DNA of 64,000 nucleotides, taken from assembly GCF_900108335.1 (NCBI RefSeq), contig NZ_FNVT01000006.1:1-64000 (forward strand). The letters are read 5' to 3'. The stretch is from Nonomuraea solani. Its GTDB lineage: Bacteria; Actinomycetota; Actinomycetes; Streptosporangiales; Streptosporangiaceae. Positions 9,016-16,294 of the stretch are shown here, in pieces; the stretch's first letter is position 1, and every line of letters begins with the position of its first letter. The position numbers and the translations under genes are program-made. Below the pieces are notes generated by a model that ran no database searches, was not told the DNA's origin, and saw only the letters and a program-made list of their open reading frames with translations.

Positions 9016-9492
9016 ATGGTGGAGGATCCTCTGGCCACTGCCGATTGCCTGCAGATCACCCGGGAGGTGGGCTTCGACCACCTGCTCATGGGTGGGAAGC
9101 CGTACACGACCGCGTGCCCGCTGCCCTTTCAGGCCGACTCCGTGAAGACGGCCAGGGACGTGACCCGCTCGACACTGCGCGGCTGGGGCCTGAACGAACT
9201 GAGCGACGACGCCGCGCTGGTGGTCTCCGAGCTGGTGACGAACGCCGTCAGGTACGCGATGTACGCGGCGGGGCGCCGGGAGATCGAGCTGCTGCTGATG
9301 CGGGTGTCACCGCACGTCCTGCTCGCCGTGGCGGACCCGAGTGACGAGGTGCCGCGGCCCAAGGAGCCCGACTTCATCTCGGAGAACGGGCGCGGCCTCT
9401 ACATCGTCGAGACGTACAGCCAGTGCTGGGGCTGGGACCCGCTGGCCCGCGGCGGCAAGGCCGTCTGGGCGCTCTTCCACGCGGGCGCGTAA
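9016..9492 (+). CDS. RsbW/SpoIIAB-like ATP-binding protein
   Basis: Small GHKL-fold ATPase (158 aa) of the anti-sigma-factor kinase-like family. The N-box is ALVVSELVTNAVRYA (about residues 71-85) and the G1 and G2 boxes appear as VADPSDEVP and SENGRGLYIVE. GGGGAGGT precedes the ATG by about 10 nt. It is divergent from the DUF5753 regulator. Biochemical roles of such orphan ATPases are mostly unknown; some act as serine kinases on anti-anti-sigma factors. Confidence 0.85.
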   Translation: MVEDPLATADCLQITREVGFDHLLMGGKPYTTACPLPFQADSVKTARDVTRSTLRGWGLNELSDDAALVVSELVTNAVRYAMYAAGRREIELLLMRVSPHVLLAVADPSDEVPRPKEPDFISENGRGLYIVETYSQCWGWDPLARGGKAVWALFHAGA

Positions 9493-9502
9493 CCTTTCAA
9501 CC

Positions 9503-9538
9503 CCCTCGGCGGGATGGTGTTCGTGCCCGCCAAGAGGG
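9503..9538. terminator. bidirectional hairpin between convergent genes
   Basis: CCCTCGGCGGG (9503-9513) faces CCCGCCAAGAGGG (9526-9538), an imperfect GC-rich hairpin. It sits between the convergent stops of the ATPase gene and the DinB gene. Confidence 0.45.
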
Positions 9539-9547
9539 CCGGTTCCG

Positions 9548-10048
9548 CTAGTCGCCCGTGACGCCGTCGATACGCTCGCGCAGCAGGTCGGCGTGACCGT
9601 TGTGCCTGGCGTACTCCTCGATCACGTGGACGAGGATCCAGCGGTGGGAGCAGTCCTGCCCGTTGCGGTCGCCGACGGCGTCCAGCGGCTTGGCGGCCGA
9701 GATGGCGCGAGCGAGCTCGACCTCCTCCTCCCACGTGCTGAACGCCTCCTTCACCGAGGCGTCGCCGACCTCGTCGAAGTCGGCGTCGTTGTGGCGGTCC
9801 TTGTCCCAGAGCTTGGGGATGTCCTCGCCGTTGAGCACGCGGCGGAACCAGACGCGCTCGACGTGCGCCAGGTGTCTGACCAGGCCCAGCAGGGAGAGCG
9901 TCGAGGGTGCGGCCGAGCGCTCGCGCAGCTGCTCGTCCGACAGGCCCGCGCACTTGACGGCGATGGTCCCGCGGTGCCATTCGAGCCAGTTGTTCAGCAC
10001 GGTCCGCTCGTCGCCGGTCATGGGCGGGGGTATGCGAGTGTCTGTCAC
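9548..10048 (-). CDS. DinB / DUF664 family protein
   Basis: Four-helix-bundle protein of the DinB/DUF664 group (166 aa from GTG 10048; an ATG at 10021 is possible). Visible family features are the metal-site helices with LGLVRHLAHVERVWF (His near 70) and ILVHVIEEYARHNGHADLLRERIDG near the C-terminus, where three histidines of a mononuclear metal site are expected. Members include mycothiol- and bacillithiol-dependent transferases; the substrate here is not readable. It is the last gene of a three-gene minus-strand run with the hypothetical and DoxX genes. Confidence 0.86.
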   Translation of the reverse strand: MTDTRIPPPMTGDERTVLNNWLEWHRGTIAVKCAGLSDEQLRERSAAPSTLSLLGLVRHLAHVERVWFRRVLNGEDIPKLWDKDRHNDADFDEVGDASVKEAFSTWEEEVELARAISAAKPLDAVGDRNGQDCSHRWILVHVIEEYARHNGHADLLRERIDGVTGD

Positions 10049-10059
10049 GAGGTCAGACC

Positions 10060-10773
10060 TTATCCGCCCGTGTCTCCTGCCTCCACCCGGCGGCCGCGCT
10101 GGAAGAGACGGTAGACGGCCTCGCGTACGCCCTCGTCCCTGACGTTGTCCACGAAGGCGTCGGGGGTGGTCCCGCACAGGTGGCGGAGTTCGGGGCTTTC
10201 GTCCAGGAGGGACTGGATCAGGGGCCGCTGGGCCGTCAGACGGCGGGGGCGGCCCTGGGCGTCGGCGATGCAGCCGTGGCGGCCGGTGTAACAGTAGGTG
10301 GGCCGTTCCAGCGCGATCGGGCGGCGGTGGTAATTGGGCTCGGTGAGATCCAGGGCGGCGAGCTGGTGCTCGTCCAGCCAGAGCACGAACAGCCTGGAGG
10401 TCTCGCCCGGCGTGTCGATGGGCGCGGCCGGTACGTAGCCCCATCTGCTGACGTGGGCGGACACGCCTGGGGCGATGCCGGGGACGTCCTCGATGGTCAT
10501 GGGGACGATGGGGCGTACGCCGTGGCCGAGGAACTTCCTGCGTACCTGGCTGGGGGCGGCGTTGGAGCCCACGGCGACGACGCGGTGACGTTCGCGCAGC
10601 GGCCGCTGTCCCTCGCCCGCCAGCAGCGCGGCCAGCGTCCCGTCCCACTCCTCCGGGCCCAGGGGTACGTACGCGTCGTCCACGAGGACGCCGGAGGTGT
10701 CCGGGATGCGGCCGGGGTAGGTCAGCGGGCGGGCCATCGGATCGTCTGCGAAGAGGTCCACGGCCCTCAGCAT
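10060..10773 (-). CDS. hypothetical protein, possible gamma-glutamylcyclotransferase-like fold
   Basis: 237 aa, soluble, no signal peptide. The stretch VVAVGSNAAPSQVRRKF (about 65-81) resembles the YGSNM-type loop of the GGCT/cyclotransferase-like fold, and a mixed alpha/beta pattern follows. This is only a motif resemblance, so no reaction is assigned. It is preceded by doxX with a 6-nt gap and followed by the DinB gene with an 11-nt gap, suggesting one transcript of three genes. Confidence 0.7.
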   Translation of the reverse strand: MLRAVDLFADDPMARPLTYPGRIPDTSGVLVDDAYVPLGPEEWDGTLAALLAGEGQRPLRERHRVVAVGSNAAPSQVRRKFLGHGVRPIVPMTIEDVPGIAPGVSAHVSRWGYVPAAPIDTPGETSRLFVLWLDEHQLAALDLTEPNYHRRPIALERPTYCYTGRHGCIADAQGRPRRLTAQRPLIQSLLDESPELRHLCGTTPDAFVDNVRDEGVREAVYRLFQRGRRVEAGDTGG

Positions 10774-10779
10774 GCCCGC

Positions 10780-11178
10780 TCATCGCCTGGCGAGCGCCGC
10801 CGTGCTCTCCCTGCGCCCCCACGCGATGACGGCGCAGAGCACGAGCGTGACGAGCGGCAGCACCGCGCCGCCCCCGAACACGAGCAGCTCGGTCAGCGTC
10901 GCCCCGGCCATCAGCCCCACGAACGCCAGCCCGGCGAGCCCGGCCAGGCGCGGCACGAGCAGCCCTGCCGCCCCCGCCACCTCCAGCACGCCCACCAGGT
11001 GACGGAACCAGTCGCCGAACCCGATCGCCTCGAACGTGGACGCGGCCGGCTCGGCGTTGGTGAACTTCCCCATGGCCGACATCAGAAAGAACCCGGCCAC
11101 GGCCACCTGCAGGACCCACAGGGCGACGTTGCCCACGCGGCCGGCGGCGGTCTGTCGGGTACGCGGTGCGGTGCTCAT
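10780..11178 (-). CDS. DoxX-family membrane protein
   Basis: 132 aa with four predicted membrane segments: around residues 15-35 (LWVLQVAVAGFFLMSAMGKF), 60-80, 85-105 and 108-125. The short KF(T)N sequence after the first helix and the overall size fit the DoxX/DoxD-like family, whose members are implicated in redox or stress functions but poorly defined. It is first in a minus-strand run and divergent from an AraC-type regulator gene. Confidence 0.82.
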   Translation of the reverse strand: MSTAPRTRQTAAGRVGNVALWVLQVAVAGFFLMSAMGKFTNAEPAASTFEAIGFGDWFRHLVGVLEVAGAAGLLVPRLAGLAGLAFVGLMAGATLTELLVFGGGAVLPLVTLVLCAVIAWGRRESTAALARR

Positions 11179-11297
11179 GATCGTCTGCCTTCCTTCTCGT
11201 CCGGTACGTCCGACGCTACGGCTCGTGATCGAGGAGGAGAATCGAGCTGATTACCCGTTATGGGTGCACCTAGATACACCTGTGGGATGGTGGTGAG

Positions 11298-11726
11298 GTG
11301 ACGACGCTGGAGGACCTCGTCCGGTTGCGCCGGGCCCGTGACCTGATGGACCGCGAATACGCCAAGCCGCTGGACGTTCCCGCGCTGGCGCGCGTCGCCC
11401 TCATGTCGGCCGGCCACTTCTCCCGCAGCTTCCGCGCCGCCTTCGGGGAGACGCCGTACAGCTACCTGATGACGCGCCGGATCGAGCGGGCCAAGGCGCT
11501 GCTGCGGAGGGGTGACCTGTCGGTGACGGAGGTCTGCTTCGAGGTCGGCTGTACGTCGCTGGGGTCGTTCAGCTCGCGGTTCACCGAGCTGGTCGGCGAG
11601 AGCCCGAGCGCCTACCGGGCCCGCCCCCACGACGAGGGCGCCGCCATCCCGGCCTGCGTGGCCAAGATCTACACGCGACCGGTCAGGAACGGAGAAGCAA
11701 AGCCCGGCCCGTCGTCCGTAGCGTGA
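11298..11726 (+). CDS. AraC-family transcriptional regulator (DNA-binding domain only)
   Basis: 142 aa consisting essentially of the two AraC helix-turn-helix motifs: LDVPALARVALMSAGHFSRSF (first) and VTEVCFEVGCTSLGSFSSRF with the following ELVGESPSAYR signature (second). There is no sensor domain, so the effector may act through another protein or level control. The GTG start is preceded by GGTGGTGAGG. Its stop overlaps the start of the following VOC gene (GTGA), so the two are translationally coupled. The divergent doxX run may be a target. Confidence 0.9.
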   Translation: MTTLEDLVRLRRARDLMDREYAKPLDVPALARVALMSAGHFSRSFRAAFGETPYSYLMTRRIERAKALLRRGDLSVTEVCFEVGCTSLGSFSSRFTELVGESPSAYRARPHDEGAAIPACVAKIYTRPVRNGEAKPGPSSVA

Positions 11727-12163
11727 CACGCATGGACATCAAGCTTTCGCAGTGCTTCATCGCCGTCGACGACCACGACAAGGCCCTCGCCTTCTACCGG
11801 GACGTTCTCGGCCTGGAGGTACGCAATGACGTCGGGTTCGAGGGGATGCGCTGGGTGACCGTCGGATCGCCGTCGCAGCCCGGTGTCGACATCGTGCTCG
11901 AACCGCCCGTGGCCGACCCGAACACCTCGCCCGCCGACAAGGCGGCCATCGCGGAACTGCTGGCCAAGGGCCTGCTGCGCGGCGTCATCTTCGACACCGA
12001 GGACTGCGACGCCACGTTCGAGCGCATCCGCGCCGCGGGCGGCGAGGTGCTGCAGGAGCCGGTCGACCAGCCGTACGGGGTGCGCGACTGCGCCTTCCGC
12101 GACCCGTCCGGCAACATGCTCCGCTTCACCCAGCACAGCTTCACCCAGCACGGCGAGCAGTGA
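11723..12163 (+). CDS. VOC (glyoxalase/bleomycin-resistance fold) family protein
   Basis: 146 aa vicinal-oxygen-chelate protein with the double beta-alpha-beta-beta-beta module: KLSQCFIAVDDHDKALAFYRDVLGLEV at the start and GVRDCAFRDPSGNMLRFTQ near the end, the latter carrying the usual Asp-Pro-(S/E)-G-N turn. The GTG at 11723 overlaps the stop of the AraC-type gene by 4 nt; an ATG 9 nt further on is an alternative. The same AraC-VOC pairing occurs again at 45306-46453. Substrate unknown. Confidence 0.88.
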   Translation: MTRMDIKLSQCFIAVDDHDKALAFYRDVLGLEVRNDVGFEGMRWVTVGSPSQPGVDIVLEPPVADPNTSPADKAAIAELLAKGLLRGVIFDTEDCDATFERIRAAGGEVLQEPVDQPYGVRDCAFRDPSGNMLRFTQHSFTQHGEQ

Positions 12164-12413
12164 CGCCAGCCCTTGATCACCGGGTGCACCGTCCGGCTGC
12201 ATGATCGCCGGATCGACGAGGTGCCGGTGATCATGGCTTGACGTCATCGTTTCGGTGGAGAAACCGCAAGGTACGGACGTGCCCGGCGACCTGCGGCAGA
12301 AGATCGCGGGGCCGCCCGTGGACGAGCCGGCGTACATAGGCGTGCGGCGGTGAGCCGTCCACCGCGATCCAATGCCCTGGGGCGGCTTCGGCCGGATGGG
12401 CTACCTTCGGACG

Positions 12414-12824
12414 GTGGATGAGCAGACGGTTCCGACGGCTGGAATGACGATCAGCGTCCGCACCCGCCGCGACGTGGTGATCGTGGATCCGGAGCGTTTT
12501 CTGGCGTCGGCCCGCGCGGCGTACCGTGATCTCCACCCCGAGGCCGGTGAGGAAAGCGCGGCCGAAAACGTCCGCGATGTGTACGACGCGGTGCACATTC
12601 TGCTGGACCGCTTCGGTCGTCTGGCAGCCGATGCACCGGAGACGTCGAGCAGATGCGGCCACGGCGGGCCGCGGCCGGGCCAACGCGTCCTGGACCGCCC
12701 GGACGGCCTTTCCCCCGCCGGCGAACTCCAGCGGATCGTGGTCGAGGACCAGATGCCGCTGCAGGATTACGGTTGTTTCCTCCCCGAAGACCCCTTCGCC
12801 CTACCGCCCGACTCCCAGGTCTGA
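12414..12824 (+). CDS. hypothetical protein
   Basis: About 136 aa from the GTG at 12414 (an ATG at 12444 is also possible; the frame is open from 12372). The N-terminal half reads as a compact domain with RTRRDVVIVDPERFLASARAAY and AENVRDVYDAVHILLDRFG; the C-terminal part is Pro/Gly-rich. I recognise no family. A reverse frame overlaps the same DNA, but codon positions favour the forward frame. The 250 bp before it hold no obvious gene. Confidence 0.5.
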   Translation: MDEQTVPTAGMTISVRTRRDVVIVDPERFLASARAAYRDLHPEAGEESAAENVRDVYDAVHILLDRFGRLAADAPETSSRCGHGGPRPGQRVLDRPDGLSPAGELQRIVVEDQMPLQDYGCFLPEDPFALPPDSQV

Positions 12825-12915
12825 CCCCATGAACAGCCACGATTGTCCCGCGATCTTCCGCGATGGACCGCGTCTTCGAGAGCGGCGAGGAGACACGATC
12901 TCCTGGTCGGTCACG

Positions 12916-12950
12916 CAGAAGGCCCCTCCCGAATCGGAAGGGGCCTTCTG
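12916..12950 (-). terminator. terminator after tRNA-Pro
   Basis: CAGAAGGCCCCT (12916-12927) pairs perfectly with AGGGGCCTTCTG (12939-12950), with an 11-nt loop. It lies just 3' of the reverse-strand tRNA-Pro gene. Confidence 0.75.
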
Positions 12951-12952
12951 GC

Positions 12953-13029
12953 TGGTCGGGGCGACAGGATTTGAACCTGCGACTTCTTGCTCCCAAAGCA
13001 AGCGCGCTGCCAAGCTGCGCCACGCCCCG
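12953..13029 (-). tRNA. tRNA-Pro (UGG anticodon)
   Basis: The reverse strand folds as a full cloverleaf: acceptor CGGGGCG/CGCCCCG, D arm with GGCAGCGC, anticodon loop CTTTGGG giving UGG, and T arm with GGTTCAAATCC. The CCA end is genome-encoded (12953-12955). It is followed by its own hairpin terminator. Confidence 0.97.
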
Positions 13030-13118
13030 TCTCGCCGAGTGCGCATGCGCTCCGGGACTCCGGTACGCTTTTGCCCTGACGACCGGATGAAGTCTAGACC
13101 AGAGTTCGACCGGTTCGC

Positions 13119-13192
13119 GCGGACGTAGCTCAATGGTAGAGCCCTAGTCTTCCAAACTAGCTACGCGGGTTCGATTCCCGTCGTCCGCTCCA
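13119..13192 (+). tRNA. tRNA-Gly (UCC anticodon)
   Basis: The forward strand shows acceptor GCGGACG/CGTCCGC, D arm TAGCTCAATGGTAGAGC, anticodon loop CTTCCAA giving UCC, T arm GGGTTCGATTCCC, and an encoded CCA (13190-13192). It is divergent from tRNA-Pro and followed by a strong hairpin. Confidence 0.97.
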
Positions 13193-13200
13193 CACCGCGA

Positions 13201-13236
13201 AAGGCCAGGTCATCCCGATTCGGGAGGCCTGGCCTT
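13201..13236 (+). terminator. terminator after tRNA-Gly
   Basis: AAGGCCAGG (13201-13209) pairs with CCTGGCCTT (13228-13236); an inner TCCCGA/TCGGGA stem continues it. It begins 9 nt after the tRNA 3' end. Confidence 0.8.
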
Positions 13237-13272
13237 CCGCGTCTTCGCGGCGGCGCTCGTAAGCTGAGATCG

Positions 13273-13908
13273 ATGCGTGCGCGACCGATCTCCCGTGCGG
13301 CCCTCGTCGAAGAACTGGCCGAGCTGATCTCCGGGCGGCCCCAGGGCGAGTGGGTGCGGGTGGCCGTCGATGGGGCGCCGGCCGCGCGGCCCGAGGCGCT
13401 GGCCGATGAGCTGGTCGCGCCCCTCCGCCTGCGCGGGCGGCCCGTGGTGCGGGTGTCCGCCGGTGACTTCCTGCGGCCCGCGTCGCTGCGGCTGGAGTAC
13501 GGCAGGACCGATCCCGACGCCTTCTACGACGACTGGCTCGATGCCAAGGCGCTGCGGCGGGAGGTGCTGGAGCCGCTGGATCCCGGCGGGCCCGGGCGGG
13601 TGCTGCCGGCGTTGTGGGACAGCCGGATCGATCGGGCGTACCGGCTGCCGTACCAGGAACTGGGGCCCGGCGGGGTGGTCGTGGTCGACGGGACGCTGCT
13701 GCTGGGGCGCGGGCTGACGTTCGAGGTGAGCGCGCATCTCTGGCTGTCTCCCGGCGCGCTCGACCGGGGGACGCCCGAGGGCGATCGGTGGCGGCTGCCC
13801 GCGTACGAGCGCTACGAGCGGGAGGCGCGCCCGCAGCGGGCCGCCGACGTGGTGATCAGGGCCGATCATCCCGGGCGGCTCGCCGTGCTGGTGCGGGACG
13901 ACCGATAG
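13273..13908 (+). CDS. uridine kinase-like protein lacking the P-loop
   Basis: 211 aa with the architecture of bacterial uridine kinase-like NMP kinases: strand WVRVAVDG, then VVRVSAGDFLRP where the kinase has its substrate-binding Asp, the YDDWLDAKALRREVLEPL helix, VVVVDGTLLL, and a lid-like Arg-rich segment EARPQRAADVVI. Where a Walker A (GxxxxGKT/S) should be, it reads GAPAARPEALADEL, with no Gly-Lys-Ser/Thr. ATP binding is therefore doubtful, and a degenerate or repurposed function is likely. It is followed 41 bp later by the TrpB2-like gene in the same direction. Confidence 0.75.
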   Translation: MRARPISRAALVEELAELISGRPQGEWVRVAVDGAPAARPEALADELVAPLRLRGRPVVRVSAGDFLRPASLRLEYGRTDPDAFYDDWLDAKALRREVLEPLDPGGPGRVLPALWDSRIDRAYRLPYQELGPGGVVVVDGTLLLGRGLTFEVSAHLWLSPGALDRGTPEGDRWRLPAYERYEREARPQRAADVVIRADHPGRLAVLVRDDR

Positions 13909-13949
13909 GGGCTCTGGATTGCGGTGTCCCATCGGCGCAGACTGGAGCG

Positions 13950-15260
13950 GTGATCCCCAGCGATTGGTACAACATCGTTCCTGATCTACCCGCCCCGCCT
14001 CCCCCGCCGCTGCACCCGGGCACCCGGCAGCCCATCGGCCCCGGCGATCTGGCCCCGCTCTTTCCCATGGAGCTGATCGGGCAGGAGGTGAGCGGTGAGC
14101 GGTTCGTCCCGATCCCGGAGGAGGTGCTGGACGTCTACCGGCTCTGGCGGCCGACGCCGCTGATCCGGGCGCGCCGGCTGGAGCGGTCGCTCGACACGCC
14201 GGCCAGGATCTACTACAAGTACGAGGGCGTCTCCCCCGCCGGGTCCCACAAGCCGAACACGGCCGTCCCGCAGGCGTACTACAACGCTCGCGAGGGCGTG
14301 CGGCTGCTCACCACCGAGACCGGCGCCGGGCAGTGGGGATCGGCTCTGGCGTTCGCGTGCGCCCAGTTCGGCCTGGAATGCCAGATCTGGATGGTGCGCG
14401 CCTCCTACGACCAGAAGCCGTACCGGCGCTCTCTCATGCAGGTGTACGGCGCCACCGTCCACGCCAGCCCGTCACCCCTGACCGGCGCGGGCAGCAAGAT
14501 CCTGGCCGACGATCCCGGCTCGCCGGGCAGCCTGGGGATCGCGATCAGCGAGGCCGTCGAGGTGGCCGCCGCGACGCCCGACGCCCGCTACGCGCTCGGC
14601 TCGGTGCTCAACCACGTGCTCATGCACCAGACCGTGATCGGCGAGGAGGCGCTCGGCCAGTTGCCCGAGATGCCGGATCTGGTCATCGGCTGCACCGGCG
14701 GCGGCTCCAACTTCGCCGGCCTCGTCTTCCCGTTCCTGCGCGAGAAGCTGGCCGGACGGATCGAGACCGTGTTCCGCGCGGTCGAGCCGGCCGCCTGCCC
14801 GTCGTTCACCCGCGGCGTGTACGCCTACGACTTCGGCGACACCGCCGGGCTCACCCCGCTGCTCAAGATGCACACGCTGGGCCACACGTTCGTCCCCGAC
14901 CCGATCCACGCGGGCGGCCTGCGCTATCACGGCATGTCGCCGCTGCTGTCCCACATGTACGACCTGGGCCTGTTCGAGGCGGTCACCCGCGCGCAGAGCG
15001 AGTGCTTCGAGGCCGGCCTCCGCTTCGCCAGGACCGAGGGCATCGTGCCCGCCCCCGAGCCCACCCACGCGCTGGCCGAGACCATCGCCGAGGCGCTGCG
15101 CTGCAAGGAGAGCGGCGAGGAGAAGGTCATCCTGACCGCGCTGTGCGGCCACGGCCACTTCGACCTGGGCGCGTACGACCGCTACCTGGCCGGCCGGCTC
15201 GAGGACTTCACGCTGCCGCAGGAGCGCATCGACCGGGCGCTGTCCGAACTTCCAGAATGA
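13950..15260 (+). CDS. TrpB2-like pyridoxal-phosphate-dependent enzyme
   Basis: 436 aa from GTG 13950; the frame is open farther upstream but overlaps the previous gene. It belongs to the tryptophan synthase beta-like (TrpB2) group: substrate-entry region RPTPLIRARRLERSL, PLP lysine in SPAGSHKPNTA (about residue 100), TETGAGQWGSA, the phosphate-binding CTGGGSNFAG, and GLRYHGMSP near the C-terminus. TrpB2 proteins make tryptophan from indole and serine or act on related substrates without the TrpA partner. No other trp gene is nearby, so the substrate is uncertain. Confidence 0.88.
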   Translation: MIPSDWYNIVPDLPAPPPPPLHPGTRQPIGPGDLAPLFPMELIGQEVSGERFVPIPEEVLDVYRLWRPTPLIRARRLERSLDTPARIYYKYEGVSPAGSHKPNTAVPQAYYNAREGVRLLTTETGAGQWGSALAFACAQFGLECQIWMVRASYDQKPYRRSLMQVYGATVHASPSPLTGAGSKILADDPGSPGSLGIAISEAVEVAAATPDARYALGSVLNHVLMHQTVIGEEALGQLPEMPDLVIGCTGGGSNFAGLVFPFLREKLAGRIETVFRAVEPAACPSFTRGVYAYDFGDTAGLTPLLKMHTLGHTFVPDPIHAGGLRYHGMSPLLSHMYDLGLFEAVTRAQSECFEAGLRFARTEGIVPAPEPTHALAETIAEALRCKESGEEKVILTALCGHGHFDLGAYDRYLAGRLEDFTLPQERIDRALSELPE

Positions 15261-15288
15261 GGGTGGCCACCGGGGAGGGCGGCCACCC
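15261..15288. terminator. bidirectional terminator between trpB2-like and bL37 genes
   Basis: GGGTGGCC (15261-15268) pairs with GGCCACCC (15281-15288), with a 12-nt loop. It lies immediately after the trpB2-like stop and 6 nt beyond the convergent bL37 stop. Confidence 0.65.
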
Positions 15289-15293
15289 GCCGG

Positions 15294-15371
15294 TCATCGC
15301 GCCGTGGGACGCTTGCCGTGGTTCGCCTTCTTCTTTTTGCGGGCTTTGCCCTTGCGTGAGCGCCTGGCCAT
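15294..15371 (-). CDS. 50S ribosomal protein bL37 (25 aa)
   Basis: A 25-codon gene. The product begins MARRSRKGKARKKKK and ends in an ANHGKRPTAR tail. This very basic peptide with a C-terminal NHGKRP signature matches bL37, the tiny actinobacterial large-subunit protein first seen in mycobacterial ribosome structures. GGGAGG lies about 10 nt before the ATG. It is convergent with the trpB2-like gene and shares its hairpin. Family assignment rests on the recognised tail motif, charge and length. Confidence 0.85.
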   Translation of the reverse strand: MARRSRKGKARKKKKANHGKRPTAR

Positions 15372-15514
15372 GAGCCGCTCGCCTCCCGTGATCGGTACGA
15401 CTGGGAGATGCCAACGTCTCCCGCCACGCTGACCAGCGCAAGCGATCCAGCCGAACTAACATTCCCCAACAATTCCGTGTCATAATTTGGTGGAATCTGT
15501 TGGAAGGGGCGGAC

Positions 15515-16294
15515 GTGCTCGCACAGCAGCGGCAGCAGACGATCCTCGAACGCGTGCGCAGCCACGGCGGCGTCCGAGTGGCCGATCTCGTACGCGAGCT
15601 CGGCGTCTCCGACATGACCATCCGCCGCGACCTCGAAGTGCTCGCCGAGCGCGGACTGCTGGAGAAGGTGCACGGCGGCGCGACCGCCCTGGGCCCCGGC
15701 TCGACCGAGGAGCCCGGCTTCACCGCCAAGTCCGCCCGCCAGCAGCAGGAGAAAGAGGCCATCGCGCGGCGCGCCGCCCAGCTCGTCCGGTCGGGCACCG
15801 CCGTGGCGCTGTCGGCGGGGACCACCACGTGGGCGCTGGCCCATCACCTGATCGGCGTGCCCGAGCTGACCGTGATCACGAACTCGATCCCCGTCGCCGA
15901 GGTCTTCCACCGCAACCCGCGCGCCGACCGCACCGTCGTGCTGACCGGGGGCGTGCGCACGCCGTCCGACGCCCTGGTGGGCCCGGTGGCCGTGTCAGCG
16001 ATCCGCCGCCTGCACGTGGACACGCTCTTCCTGGGCGTGCACGGCATGAGCGTGCGGGCCGGGTTCACCACGCCCAACCTGCTCGAGTCGGAGACCGACA
16101 GAGAGCTGGTCGCGGCCGCCCACCGGCTGGTCATCCCCGCCGACCACACCAAGTGGAACACGGTCGGCATCAGCACCATCGCCGAGCTGACCGAGGCCGA
16201 CGTGGTCATCAGCGACGCGGGGCTGTCCCAGGACGCACGCACGGAGCTGGCCGAACGGGCCGGAGAACTGATCATCGCGGAGGGCACGCCTTGA
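15515..16294 (+). CDS. DeoR-family transcriptional regulator
   Basis: 259 aa. N-terminal DeoR HTH with VRVADLVRELGVSDMTIRRDLEVLAERGLLEKVHGGA (helix-turn-helix about residues 22-45), then a DeoRC sugar-phosphate sensor domain with VALSAGTTTWALAHHL and DHTKWNTVGI. GTG 15515 is chosen for GGAAGGGG upstream; a TTG 15 nt earlier is in frame. Its TGA overlaps the start of galT (TTGA), so it probably controls galactose use and its own operon. AT-rich DNA upstream (15450-15510) would hold the operator. Confidence 0.92.
   Translation: MLAQQRQQTILERVRSHGGVRVADLVRELGVSDMTIRRDLEVLAERGLLEKVHGGATALGPGSTEEPGFTAKSARQQQEKEAIARRAAQLVRSGTAVALSAGTTTWALAHHLIGVPELTVITNSIPVAEVFHRNPRADRTVVLTGGVRTPSDALVGPVAVSAIRRLHVDTLFLGVHGMSVRAGFTTPNLLESETDRELVAAAHRLVIPADHTKWNTVGISTIAELTEADVVISDAGLSQDARTELAERAGELIIAEGTP

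Noticed and set aside
12231..12683. A reverse 150-codon frame opposite the 12414 gene
   Set aside because: Codon positions and neighbours favour the forward frame, and no start signal precedes it.
12801..13133. Protein frames spanning the tRNA genes
   Set aside because: They cover the tRNA-Pro and tRNA-Gly genes, which fold as complete cloverleaves.
13614..13949. N-terminal extension of the TrpB2-like frame
   Set aside because: It overlaps the uridine-kinase-like gene in another frame; the family begins near VIPSDWYN at 13950.
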